Below, piece after piece: positions 42,940 to 55,100 of a stretch of DNA of 64,000 nucleotides. Numbering within the stretch: position 1 is the first letter of the stretch; the number at the start of each line of letters is the position of its first letter. Made by a program: the position numbers and the translations under genes. The notes beneath the pieces were generated by a model. It did no database searches, had not been told where the DNA came from, and worked only from the letters and a program-made list of their open reading frames with translations. The DNA comes from an uncultured Myxococcales bacterium (GTDB taxonomy: Bacteria > Myxococcota_A > Polyangia > Polyangiales > Polyangiaceae): NCBI GenBank assembly GCA_937949945.1, contig CALFEQ010000082.1:46071-110070 (forward strand), given 5' to 3'.

Positions 42940-44252
42940 GCCTTCGGGGCGTGCCCGTTCTCGCGGCGCGACGCAAGCGACTCGCCGACCTGGAGGACGC
43001 CGACGAGCCCGTGGCCGCAGCCGCGGCCTTCCTGCAGCTTGTGGAGCATCCGCCGCAGGACGTACGCGAGCTGCGGCTCGATGACGTTCGCGCGCACGTC
43101 GCCGACGTCGATCCACGCGACGCCGTCGATGATGCGATCGATCGTCATCAGCGCCATCTGCAGCTCGGGCCGATAGTCGCGCCATCCGTCGAGATCGACC
43201 AGGTTGAGACGTGCGCCGCGCAGCCGCTCGATCGTGAAGTCGACGAGCACGTTCCAGCACATGGCGAGCTGGCGGAAGAAGCGATTGAGCTCCTCGGCCC
43301 CCGGCACGTCGCGGAAGGTGACCCGGAGCGTCTCGAGGTTCGTGCGCAGGTTCTGCTCGTAGAGCTGGTTCACCTGGCTCCGGAGCGGCGGCAGCGTCGA
43401 GCCGTACTCGCGCGTGTCGACGTGACGGCCGACGAAGATCGAGCGATCGAGCAGCTCCAGCACGCGGACCTCGACGCCGGCCGCCTCGGCGACCTCGACG
43501 GCGAGCTCGCGCACCTCGCTGCCGGTCCAGAACCGCAGCGGGAACTTCTCCACCTTCCCGCTCTGCCGCTCCGCGGGCGGGTAGAGGTAGCTCATCGAGT
43601 ACGGCCGGACCTTCTCCTCCTCCGTGCTCGCGTTCCAGTAGCCCGGCCACTCGAGGGAGTACCGGCCGAGCAGATCGAGGACGATGAGCGCGCCGGGCCT
43701 CGCCGTCCGAGCGATCTCCTCGAGCAAGGACCGGAGCGCCTTCGCCTCGAGGTGCGAGAGCGCGCCGTACGAGGAGAAGTAGATGTCGAACGGCTCGCAG
43801 GAGCGCGCCGGGCCGAGCCCCTCGCGGAGATCGGCGACGTCGAACTTCACGTTCGACTGGCCGACGTAGTTCTCCCGGCCCTTCTCCACCATCGCCTCGC
43901 TCAGGTCGAGGCCGTAGTAGAGCTCGATCTGCTCGGGGCGGAGGACGTACTTGTGCTCGTCCGCGAGATCGAGGTCGCGCTGGTCGATGCGGATGAGCTG
44001 CTCGTAGCCCTGGCCGGCGCCGCAGCCGAGGTCGAGGATGCGAACGCCGCGGCCGGCTCTGACGCACTGGGCGACGCAATCGCGGACGAACGGGCGCAGC
44101 GCCACGCGCGTCATCGCGTCCTCCCAGTGCGCGCGGACGTTGTCGTACTTGCCGAACAGGCCGCCGACGTTCTTGCCGTAGAAGCCGCGCGCGACCGTCT
44201 CGGCGTACGTCCGCAATCCCATGTTGCTGCTGCTCACGACTGCATCCTGCAT
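42936..44252 (-). CDS. SAM-dependent methyltransferase
   Basis: The product has 438 residues. Motif I is RILDLGCGAGQG (from R71), the acidic end of strand 2 is YYGLDLSEAMVEKG, and motif IV/post-I is FDIYFSSYGALSHLE, which together give a class I methyltransferase of about 230 residues. The C-terminal 200 residues form a helical extension of unknown function. The substrate is not evident. It overlaps the asparagine synthetase gene by 19 bases and the ATPase gene by 4, so it is an integral part of the operon. A joint role could be to make, modify or salvage an amino-acid-derived osmolyte; this is inference. Confidence 0.85.
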   Translation of the reverse strand: MQDAVVSSSNMGLRTYAETVARGFYGKNVGGLFGKYDNVRAHWEDAMTRVALRPFVRDCVAQCVRAGRGVRILDLGCGAGQGYEQLIRIDQRDLDLADEHKYVLRPEQIELYYGLDLSEAMVEKGRENYVGQSNVKFDVADLREGLGPARSCEPFDIYFSSYGALSHLEAKALRSLLEEIARTARPGALIVLDLLGRYSLEWPGYWNASTEEEKVRPYSMSYLYPPAERQSGKVEKFPLRFWTGSEVRELAVEVAEAAGVEVRVLELLDRSIFVGRHVDTREYGSTLPPLRSQVNQLYEQNLRTNLETLRVTFRDVPGAEELNRFFRQLAMCWNVLVDFTIERLRGARLNLVDLDGWRDYRPELQMALMTIDRIIDGVAWIDVGDVRANVIEPQLAYVLRRMLHKLQEGRGCGHGLVGVLQVGESLASRRENGHAPKA

Positions 44253-45784
44253 GGCTGCTCCTCTTGCCCTGCGGAGGGTTCTTTCGACGTGGGGACGCGG
44301 CCGTGCCATCGCCCCACGGTCTTGCGACGCGCCTCGCCGGGGAACATCTCGTCGAAGATCCTCCGGTAGGCGAAGCCGGCCTTGGTGGTCGGTGTATCGA
44401 CGGGATAGAGCACGGCGCGACGGGCGAAGTCGGCGTCGCTGACGCTCGCTTCGCCGTGCGCGGAGAGAATGCCCGCCGAGCCGCTGCCGTGTGCGAACTC
44501 CTGCTTCTTCCTCCAGACGATCTCGGACGGGAGCAAATCGGCGACCGCGCGGCGCAGCATGTGCTTCTCCGGCCGATCGGCGGTCGTCAGCTTCAGCGCG
44601 GGATCGCGACGCATGCCGAGCGCGACGAAGTCGCGATCGAGGAAGGGGACGCGCCCCTCGAGCGCGTGCGCCATCGTCATGCGGTCGACGCGCTGGAGAT
44701 TCATGTTGTGCAGCCCGAAGAGCAGGCGGACGCACTCGCGATGCAGCGTGACGGGATCGCGGACGCTCGCGAAGTAGCCGTAACCGGCGAAGACCTCGTC
44801 GGCGCCCTCGCCGCTCAGGACGACCTTCACGTGCTCGGCGGCGAGCTTCGAGACGAACCAGCACGGCACCGCGCTCTCGATGAGGGCCGGGTCGTACGAC
44901 TCGAGATGCTCGATGACACGGGGGATGACGGCCTCGGCCTCCGCGGCCGTGTAGACGTACTCGTGATGGCGTGTCCCGAGGTGCTCGGCCACGCGACGCG
45001 CCGCGACGAGATCCGGCGAGCCTTCGAGCCCGACGGCGAAGCTGTGGAGCCCGTCGATGTGCTTTCGCACGATCGCGGCGACGACGCTCGAGTCGAGCCC
45101 GCCGGAGAGGAAGACGCCGAGCGGGACGTCGCTCATGAGGCGCTTCTCGACGGCGCGCTCGAGCGCTCGGCGGAGCGCGACGGGATCGTCGGCGTCCGGG
45201 ACCGCCGGCGGCTCGACCCAGTCGGGCTCGAACCAGCGGGTCACGCCCGCTTCCGTCATGTAGCTCCCCGCAGGAAGCTCCGAGATGTCGTCGCAGTCGG
45301 CGGGCAGCGCCTTCAGCTCCGACGCGAACCAGAGGCCCGTCCCCTTCCGCCCGACGTAGAGCGGCTTGATCCCGAACGGGTCGCGCGCCGCGAGGAAGCG
45401 GTCGCCGTCCGCGAGCACGAACGCGAACATCCCGTCGAGCTCCCGAACGCAGTCGGGACCCAGCTCCTCGTACAGATGGAGAATGACCTCGGAGTCGCTC
45501 CCCGTCTTGAACCGGTGCGCCCCCGCGAGCCGCGAGCGTAGCTCGCGATGGTTGTAGATTTCACCGTTGCAAATCAGCGCAACGCGGCCGTCTTCGTTCG
45601 TGAGCGGTTGCCTTCCGCCCTCGAGGTCGATGATCGAGAGCCGGCGGTGTGCGAGCGCCATTCGATCGCAGAGGTGCGATCCGTTGTCGTCCGGACCGCG
45701 ATGCCGAAGGCGCTCTGCGAGCCGCCGCGTCTCGTCGATACGTGCGCGGGCATCGTCGCCCACGTACGCCGTGATTCCACACAT
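44234..45784 (-). CDS. asnB: Glutamine-hydrolysing asparagine synthetase family protein
   Basis: The product has 516 residues. Cys2 (MCGITAYVG) is the N-terminal nucleophile of the glutaminase domain, followed by RHRGPDDNG, NGEIYNH and SGSDSEV-like TGSDSEVIL. The synthetase domain has the PP-loop FLSGGLDSSV and a VLSGEGADEVFAGYGY block. The enzyme transfers ammonia from glutamine to an activated carboxylate; in this family the acceptor is aspartate or a specialised substrate. ATG 45784 has a good AACGAGGA site and leaves Cys2 next to the start, as required for processing. It is the first gene of a four-gene overlapping operon. The C-terminus extends past the usual end by a Ser/Glu-rich tail that overlaps the next gene. 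Confidence 0.9.
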   Translation of the reverse strand: MCGITAYVGDDARARIDETRRLAERLRHRGPDDNGSHLCDRMALAHRRLSIIDLEGGRQPLTNEDGRVALICNGEIYNHRELRSRLAGAHRFKTGSDSEVILHLYEELGPDCVRELDGMFAFVLADGDRFLAARDPFGIKPLYVGRKGTGLWFASELKALPADCDDISELPAGSYMTEAGVTRWFEPDWVEPPAVPDADDPVALRRALERAVEKRLMSDVPLGVFLSGGLDSSVVAAIVRKHIDGLHSFAVGLEGSPDLVAARRVAEHLGTRHHEYVYTAAEAEAVIPRVIEHLESYDPALIESAVPCWFVSKLAAEHVKVVLSGEGADEVFAGYGYFASVRDPVTLHRECVRLLFGLHNMNLQRVDRMTMAHALEGRVPFLDRDFVALGMRRDPALKLTTADRPEKHMLRRAVADLLPSEIVWRKKQEFAHGSGSAGILSAHGEASVSDADFARRAVLYPVDTPTTKAGFAYRRIFDEMFPGEARRKTVGRWHGRVPTSKEPSAGQEEQPCRMQS

Positions 45785-45938
45785 TCCTCGTTCGCCTCTT
45801 GGACTTCGAGCGGGTTCGGCTGCGCAAAGGCACAGCACGACGTTCCGTGCCGAAGCACGCTGGCGAGGACGAAGACGCCCTCCTGTGAGTGAACGCAGCG
45901 CTCATCCCGCGACGGCCACCCGGACCTAGGAATGAGAA

Positions 45939-45961
45939 CCAACGTTCGTTGGACTTCCAAC
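45939..45961. promoter_or_regulatory. Candidate operator: three alternating CCAAC/GTTGG boxes
   Basis: CCAACG-TT-CGTTGG (a 14-base inverted repeat) is followed after four bases by CCAAC, so GTTGG can pair with either neighbour. The cluster lies directly downstream of the candidate -10 box of the leftward asnB operon, where a bound repressor would block transcription. No regulator gene is adjacent, so the protein is unknown. Confidence 0.35.
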
Positions 45962-45987
45962 TATATCACGCCGCGCGAAATCTTGAA
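45960..45987 (-). promoter_or_regulatory. Candidate sigma-70 promoter of the asnB operon
   Basis: Reading leftward, TTCAAG (45987-45982) and TATAGT (45965-45960) are separated by 16 bases. The -10 box matches the consensus at five of six positions and the -35 box at three. This is one of the few AT-rich spots in the region. The predicted transcript would have a leader of about 170 bases before the asnB ATG. Confidence 0.4.
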
Positions 45988-46223
45988 CCCCTGAAAGACA
46001 CAGCAGTCGCACGCGCGAGCTCGTTCGCGCGCGTCAGCTCGAGCGTGAGCCCTCGCTCGACACGCTGCGGCGAACGCCGGGCGCCGATCGCCGATGATCG
46101 TGCATCGCGACGCTCGCGCTCGAGCGGCAACGCTCGCGCTCGACGTCCCGTCGTCGTGGATGGCATCGCGGCGCGTTCGCCGCGGGCGGAGCGCAGGCCT
46201 AGCATCCGCCCCCGAGGCTCGTG

Positions 46224-46844
46224 ATGGAGGTCTACGCGAAATCGTTCCTGCTGCTCTTCGCGCTGCTCAACCCGTTCCTGATGAGCATCTACCTCCTCGA
46301 CCTCATTCACGACCTCGAGACCACGGTCTTCGTGCGCGTCCTCGCGCGCGGCTCGGCCATCGCGTTCGTCGCGTTCGCCCTCTTCGCGTGGAGCGGCGAC
46401 AAGCTGTTCTCGCACTACCTCCAGGTGCGCTTCGCGTCGTTCCAGGTCTTCGGCGGCGTCATCTTCCTCATGATCGGCGTCCGCTTCGTGTTCGAAGGCG
46501 TGAACGCCATCCGGAAGCTCCGCGGGACGCCGGAGCACGTCGCAGGCTCGATCGCGATGCCGTTCATGATCGGCCCCGGAACGATCGGCGCGAGCGTGGT
46601 CATCGGCGCACGCCTGCCGCTCGCCGGGGCGATCGCGGTCATCGCGACGACGATGCTCGCGACCGCCAGCGTCGTCGTCGCCCTGAAGCTCGCGCACGAT
46701 CGCCTCAAGGAGAAGCACGCGCGCCTGACCGATCGCTACATCGAGGTCGTCGGTCGGATCTCGGCCCTGCTCATCGGGACGTTCTCCGTCGAGATGATCA
46801 TGGAGGGCGTCACCACCTGGCTGCGGGTGGCGCGCCCCGGCTGA
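46224..46844 (+). CDS. MarC-family integral membrane protein
   Basis: The product has 206 residues with about six hydrophobic helices (KSFLLLFALLNPFLMSIYLL, AIAFVAFALFAW, FQVFGGVIFLMIGVRF, AIAVIATTMLATASVVVAL, ISALLIGTFSVEMIMEGV). The opening ALLNPF and the MPFMIGPGTIGA block are MarC/UPF0056 signatures. The family has no proven transport substrate. ATG 46224 was preferred over the GTG just before it. It converges on the S46 peptidase gene with only ten bases between. Confidence 0.85.
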   Translation: MEVYAKSFLLLFALLNPFLMSIYLLDLIHDLETTVFVRVLARGSAIAFVAFALFAWSGDKLFSHYLQVRFASFQVFGGVIFLMIGVRFVFEGVNAIRKLRGTPEHVAGSIAMPFMIGPGTIGASVVIGARLPLAGAIAVIATTMLATASVVVALKLAHDRLKEKHARLTDRYIEVVGRISALLIGTFSVEMIMEGVTTWLRVARPG

Positions 46845-46854
46845 GGCGCGCCGA

Positions 46855-49149
<2,295 letters not shown>

Positions 49150-49276
49150 GGCGCCCGTCCTTAGCATCGACCTCGGGCCGGGCGGAAGCGTGGAGCGAGC
49201 ACGGGCCGGGCGCCGAGAAATTCCTCTCGCCGACCGCGACTCGGTGAAGCTACCTTCGGCATGATTGGGGGTTAGC

Positions 49277-52108
49277 GTGCTCGAGGCCTGGGACGGGAGG
49301 TCTTTCGCTCACGCGGTAGCGCTTCTCCTTCACGAGCGCGAGCAGCTCGGCCTGCGCGACCCTTGGACGATCGCCGAGCTGTGGCTGACGGACGACGACT
49401 TCGAAAAGCTGCTCGCGTGGGCGCGTCAGGCGGACGCCGCGAACCTGGCGGCTCTCATCGCCCGAACGGATCGCATGGGCCTGCCCCCGCCCGCTGCACA
49501 CCTGCGTCCCTCGTACGACGCGGGCATCGGGCTGCTCTTGTTGGCGTTGTGCAGCGAGATCGTCCGTCGATACGGCTCGACGGACGCCGCGTGGCCGGCC
49601 ATCGGTGAACGACTGGCCGTCATGCGCAACGCGGCGGCGCTCATCACGCCGGACGGCAACGCGAGTGCCGCATTGAAGAGCGCGCTTCAAGCCGCCGCGC
49701 AGCGCTTCGGGATGCTGGGAGGAGATTTCACCGATCAGCGAACGAATCGGTGGTACCGCCTGCTCTTGCTCCAAGGAGGCGTCCCCGACCAGGAAATCGC
49801 GCGCCTGCCCCGGTGGCTCGACTTCCCGAGCACGACATTCCTCACGGACGTGCTTCGGCGAGAGAACCCCGGTTTCGCCAAGGCGTGGACGACGCTCGGA
49901 CGCTATCGCCGTCGCAGCGTGACGCGGGACGCTGCGCGCCGCGATCTGTCCGCGTGCCCGTTCTTCCGGCACGCGTCGATCGACGCCGTCCTCGACGCCG
50001 CCATCGCGGCTGCTCCGCCTCCAGAGCCTCGCGACGTCGATGGCGAGACGCTCGCGGTCGCTGCGCGACTCGCGTGGCCCGATCGCGGCGAGCCCCGCAT
50101 GCTCCTCACGCCGAGCCTGCGAGACGCTCCGTCGCTCGGGCGACGCGTCCGACTCTGGATCAACGGCGAGCTCCGAGGGACGTACCGCAAGACGGCCGAC
50201 GGCGTGTACATCCGACCGAACGGGGAGACGATCGAGTGCGCGATCGTCGATCGTTGGTCGCTCGAAGCCGAAGGCATGGACGATCGACGGCTCACGGCGA
50301 CCGTGAACCTCTTCGAGGACGACGCGGACGCGATCGTTTGCTTCGAGGCATCCGGAGCACGCTGCACCGCTACGGCCGCCTCCGTGCGCTACGTCCTGTC
50401 GCGCGCTCCCATCCAGAGCGAGCGCGTGATGCGTTCGTTCTGGCTCGACTCCGTGGGAGCGACGCTCGCCGAGGTCGACGCCACGTCCCGCGTCGTGAGC
50501 GCCGACGGCGTGCAGCTCTGGCCGCCTCCCGGCAAGGAGCCGTTCGTCGACGCCGAGGTGTTGGCGCACCTACGGCTCCGCGAGGTCGTGCCGGGAGAGC
50601 ACGCGGGAGAGATCACGGTGAAGCTCGAGGTCCCGCCCTCCCTCGCACTCCGAGCGGCGCGCGTCGGCGGCGCGGCGTTCACCGTCTCGCAGCGGTCGTC
50701 CGACGGCGTCGTCACGCTGAGGGGCGTCGTACCGGGCGCGGCGGCTCGAGCACAGCTCCGGCTCAAGCTCGCGATCGCCCACGGCGCGCGCGTCGTGCAT
50801 CGGACCCTTCGCATGCGCGCGTTCACCGCCGCGAGCCTCGACGGAGAGTGGCTGTCACCTCGTAGCACGCTCGAAGCATCACTGCTTCGCGGCGGAGCGC
50901 TACGCCTGACGCTCGGCCCCGAGCTCGCGGGCCGAGACGCGCGGCTCCGCTCGCTCGGGACGACGACGCTCTTGGCGGGAGACTTCCCCGGCCGCGTCGA
51001 CGTCGCAGGCTACGGCGAGCCGCTCATCTTGCACGGCCAGTTGCCGTGGGAGGAAGGACCGAGCCAAGAGATCGCGCGGTCCGTCGTCGACCATGGAGAG
51101 GTCCGTGGCCACGAGGTTCGCGACGGCACGTTGTTCGTCGCACTGCGGAGCGCCACGTCCCCCGGCGACAATGGCTGGCTCCTGGTCTGGCCTCGCCACG
51201 GCGCGCCGCAGGCGTTGCCCCTCGCCGATCCCCACGTCGAGACCGAAACGCTGCGCACGGCGTATGAGGGCTCGGCTCCTCGCGCCGTCGCCTGGTGTCA
51301 TGGCGACGCATGCCTCGGTACCAGCTGGGCCGGAGACTGGTCCGAGGGGCTCGAGTCGAGCGACCTGCCGGCAGAGACGATCGTTGCCCTGATCCGCATC
51401 CTCGTCCTGCCGGTGCTCGCCGAGCCGCACGTGTCACGCGTCGCGCGCGCACTGCGAACCCTCGACTTCGGCGCGAGCCTGAGCGCGGCCGTCCACACGC
51501 GAGAGATCGCCATCGGCACGGGTGCGACGGGACGGCGCCTCGTGGCCCCCGCGGCAGGTTCCGATCGCGGGCACTGGCCGTCGGTGGCGCGGGCTCTGCT
51601 GCTGAAGATGCGAATCCTGTCGAAGTCCGATCGTGAGGCGCTCGCAGACTACGGGCGGCGGCTATACGGACCGCCGGCGTCGACGCACGGGCGTCCCGCG
51701 ACGGAGGATGATCGCGCGAGCGTCGCACTGGCAAGAGCCCACTATTTTTCCGTCTTGCGCGAGGCGGGCGCGCTCCACCCGCGCGACGCGCTTCGTTCCA
51801 TGTCACTCGTGGAACGCCCGGCGGCGGTCGCCAAGCGCATGGCGTACGAGTTCCGCGACCTCGACGAGGACGTGCTCGCGCAACGACGCGTCGCAACGCG
51901 CCTCCGCAACGAAGCCACCACGCGACTCTTGCGCTGCCTCGGCGCGACGACATCCTCCCGACGCAACGAAATCATCGCATTTGCCCGCCAGGCGGCGGCC
52001 GTCCCCGACCGAGACATCGAGGACGGGCACCTGCTCGCGGCGCTGCTCGACGAAGCCTTCCTGCGGGTCATTCAGCTCACGCTGATCGACGAGATCGCCT
52101 TTCCCTGA
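49277..52108 (+). CDS. Unrecognised large protein, first gene of a DEAH-helicase operon
   Basis: The product has 943 residues and no signal peptide. The N-terminal 230 residues are mainly helical (WLTDDDFEKLLAWARQA, LLLLALCSEIVRRYG, WYRLLLLQGGVPDQEIARLP). The middle (about 290-600) has beta-rich features (VRLWINGELRGTYRK, ADGVYIRPNGETIECAIVDR). The C-terminal part is again helical. I recognise no catalytic motif. Position and size before a DruE-like helicase recall DruH of type III Druantia systems, but I cannot confirm homology from memory. The GTG at 49277 is favoured because GGGGG lies about five bases before it; TTG 49265 is the alternative. The helicase gene starts 17 bases after its stop. 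Confidence 0.75.
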   Translation: MLEAWDGRSFAHAVALLLHEREQLGLRDPWTIAELWLTDDDFEKLLAWARQADAANLAALIARTDRMGLPPPAAHLRPSYDAGIGLLLLALCSEIVRRYGSTDAAWPAIGERLAVMRNAAALITPDGNASAALKSALQAAAQRFGMLGGDFTDQRTNRWYRLLLLQGGVPDQEIARLPRWLDFPSTTFLTDVLRRENPGFAKAWTTLGRYRRRSVTRDAARRDLSACPFFRHASIDAVLDAAIAAAPPPEPRDVDGETLAVAARLAWPDRGEPRMLLTPSLRDAPSLGRRVRLWINGELRGTYRKTADGVYIRPNGETIECAIVDRWSLEAEGMDDRRLTATVNLFEDDADAIVCFEASGARCTATAASVRYVLSRAPIQSERVMRSFWLDSVGATLAEVDATSRVVSADGVQLWPPPGKEPFVDAEVLAHLRLREVVPGEHAGEITVKLEVPPSLALRAARVGGAAFTVSQRSSDGVVTLRGVVPGAAARAQLRLKLAIAHGARVVHRTLRMRAFTAASLDGEWLSPRSTLEASLLRGGALRLTLGPELAGRDARLRSLGTTTLLAGDFPGRVDVAGYGEPLILHGQLPWEEGPSQEIARSVVDHGEVRGHEVRDGTLFVALRSATSPGDNGWLLVWPRHGAPQALPLADPHVETETLRTAYEGSAPRAVAWCHGDACLGTSWAGDWSEGLESSDLPAETIVALIRILVLPVLAEPHVSRVARALRTLDFGASLSAAVHTREIAIGTGATGRRLVAPAAGSDRGHWPSVARALLLKMRILSKSDREALADYGRRLYGPPASTHGRPATEDDRASVALARAHYFSVLREAGALHPRDALRSMSLVERPAAVAKRMAYEFRDLDEDVLAQRRVATRLRNEATTRLLRCLGATTSSRRNEIIAFARQAAAVPDRDIEDGHLLAALLDEAFLRVIQLTLIDEIAFP

Positions 52109-52125
52109 CGAGAGAACCGACTGCC

Positions 52126-55100
52126 ATGCCCCAACTCGACGCCCTCGAGCTCTCCGAGACCCTCCGTCGCCGCTTGGCCGATCTCGCGGTGTCCGACTGT
52201 GGCTTGCGCGATCCGACACTCGCTCGTGCTCTGCGCAACGTCTGGACCGGTCCGGCGGAGCACGGTGGCCTCGTCGGCGATCTCTGGGTCGAAGGGATGT
52301 TCGGCGCGCAATCGAGTGGTGACTCGCTCGCGTCGCTCGCCGAAAGGTCCCTCTTCGACCGGTGGCTCGTCGATCACCTTGACCGAGTCGGCGCCGTTCC
52401 ACGTGATCGCCCGCTCTACACGCATCAGCGCGATGCCATCTTGGCTGCAGGCGAGGCGTCGAACGAGGGCTGGCCGGCGATCTTGGTGACGGCGCCGACG
52501 GGCGCCGGGAAGACGGAGAGCTTCCTGCTTCCGATGCTCGATCGGCTCGCTCGGCGCAAACGCAGCGGTAGCGGAATGCGCGCGCTGCTGCTCTATCCGA
52601 TGAACGCCCTCGTGAACGATCAGGTGGCTCGGCTCGCCACGTGGCTCGACCGCCAGGACCGGCTCACCTTCTTCCACTTCACGAGCGAGACGCCGGAGAC
52701 GCCTGCGGAGGCGGCGAGAGACGGCATCGCGCCTCGTTGTTCGGCCCACGTCCTCACGCGATCGGTCGCACGAACCGGCAACCCGCGCCCGGACATCGTC
52801 GTCACGAACTACTCGATGCTCGAGTACATGCTCTGCCGGCCGCAGGATGCGTGCTTCTTCGACGAGGCGCTCGACATCGTCATCCTCGACGAAGCGCACC
52901 TCTACCAAGGCACGCTCGCCGCGGAGATCGCGCTCTTGCTTCGCCGGGTCTTCCAACGATGCCGCAAGCGCCCCGAGGACGTGCTCGTCCTCGGCACGTC
53001 GGCCACGATCGGACAAGGCACGCCCGAGCAGATTGCCGAACAGCTCCGCGAGTTCGGCGCGCAGCTCACCTCGCGACCACGTTCGCTGGTCCGAGCAATC
53101 CAAGGCGTTCCAGGCCGGCGCGCCTTCACCCCGCAGTCGCCGGCCGCCGACGAGCACGAGGTCTTCCTGCACGAGGATCTCGCCTCGCTGACCACGCTCT
53201 CGCAGACGCTCGACGGACAAACGGTGCTCGTCCGCGACGCACGGCAAGCGGCACGCATCGCCGAGCTGCTCGCCCCACTCGCCGGCGAGCTGCACCCCAT
53301 TCCCGAGGAACCGGCAAGAGCGCTGATGGCACTCCTTCCGCGCGTCGACGCGGCGCGGAGGCTGTACGAGAGCCTCACGAAGGGCCCATCGACGCTCGAC
53401 GCGCTCTCGGTCGAGCTCTGGGGGAGCGAGTGCCCGCCACAGGAACGCCTCGAGGCGACCCGTACGCTCCTGAACCTCGCGGCGTCCGCACGCGAGCACG
53501 TGAAGGCACCTCCGCTCATCCCTCATCGGATCCACGTGCTCGTTCGTGGTGCGGAGACGATGGCGCTCTGTCTCCACCCCGAGTGCCCGGCCCCCGACGA
53601 TCGGAAGCTGCCCGGACGAGGCCCGGTCGTTTCCTCCCCGACGTCGAGGTGTCCTTTTTGTAGGTCGGTCGCCTATCCGATCGTGCTCTGCGAGCATTGC
53701 GGGCACGCAATGCTCGCCGCGGCCTGGGTCGAGGACGACCGAGGCGAGGCGTTCGTTCATCCGTGGGTCGGGCCCATCCCCCCGAAGCTTCCGGACACGT
53801 TCCAGCGACTGACGCTGACCGTTCCCGACGACGCACCGCCGGACACCGTGCAGTGGGTCGAGCTGACCAACGGGCGCGTGCACGACGAAGCCGCGACCGG
53901 ACGCGCCCGCGTCCACTTGGTCAGAAGATGCGACGCGTGCGCCGCTGCAAGGCGTGTCGAGATCGAGGAGGAGAGACCGGAGCAGGACGACGGCGAGGAC
54001 GAAGGAACGCGCGCGACCAGAGACGAGCGCCAACGGACGAACGGCCCGCCCCTGTCGCTGGTCCGCACCGCGATCAGGCCCCTCACGAGCGTGTGTGCCG
54101 AGTCCGTTCTGTATGCGATGCCGGAACACGCGTCACCGCACAGACCCTATCTCCCGGCACGCGGCCGCCGTCTGCTCGCGTTCAGCGACAGTCGGCGTGA
54201 GGCCGCGACGCTCGGTCCGATCCTCGGCGAGCTACACGAGCGGCGCATGGTGCGAGCGATTCTTTCGGACTTCCTCGCCCGGAATCGCCCCGACGTGGAA
54301 AAGCTGTCCAAGCAGCTAGAGAAGCTCCGCGCGGATCCCGAGCTCTTCGAAGTACAGATTCGTCAGGTCGAGGAGGCACTCGCGCGAGCGAGGGCCGGAT
54401 TCACCTTCGACGAGCTTCCCGACGTCATGGCGCGCGACGCCGAGACGGCCGTGTGGCTACGCGAGCTCTCCGACGTACGCGGCGACCAGGAACACACCCG
54501 CGAGGATTGGAGCGAGGAGACGTGGACGCGCCGCATCGCAGGGGTCGCAGCGGGCCTTCCGCTCCGGTTCGGCCGCGAGCTCGCGCATCGGCCTGCCCGT
54601 GCAACGACACTCGAGACACTCGGCGTCGTGGAGATCGTCTATCCGACGATCGAACGCATCCCCGCGCCCGACGAGCTTCTCGGTCGACTTCCCAACGATA
54701 CCGTGCGCGCACGGGCCGCACGCGAGTGGCCGACGTTTCTTGCGCTCGTCTGTGACACGCTCCGCATCGACGGCGTCATCTCCCTCGGCAACGAAGAGCT
54801 CGACGAGCAAATCGAGCTCATCGGACGCTGGGCCACCGCCGACAACGACGCATACGGCAATGTCCGCTTCGTCGGAGCCACGAACCGTTCGCGCCGCGCG
54901 CGCTTGTCCCAACGGTGGCTGACGGCCCTCCTCGGTCAGCCACCGGACGAGAGCCTCGTCCGCGACCTGCAACGTCAGGCGTTCGTCGCGCTCTCGGAGA
55001 GCTCGCTGCCTTGGCTCGAGAAAAGCAATCGCCGTATCGACGATTCCGTCGTGCAAGGCATCCGCCTCCGGTTCGGGCAGCTCGCCATCCGTTCCGCCGC

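Larger units (their letters stand above)
45785..46223. other. 439-base intergenic region between asnB and the MarC-family gene
   Basis: No gene is visible. The left half contains the candidate asnB promoter and an inverted-repeat cluster (described separately). The right half is GC-rich with short direct repeats (CGCTCGCGCTCGA near 46112 and again near 46130) and no clear promoter for the rightward gene. Confidence 0.6.
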
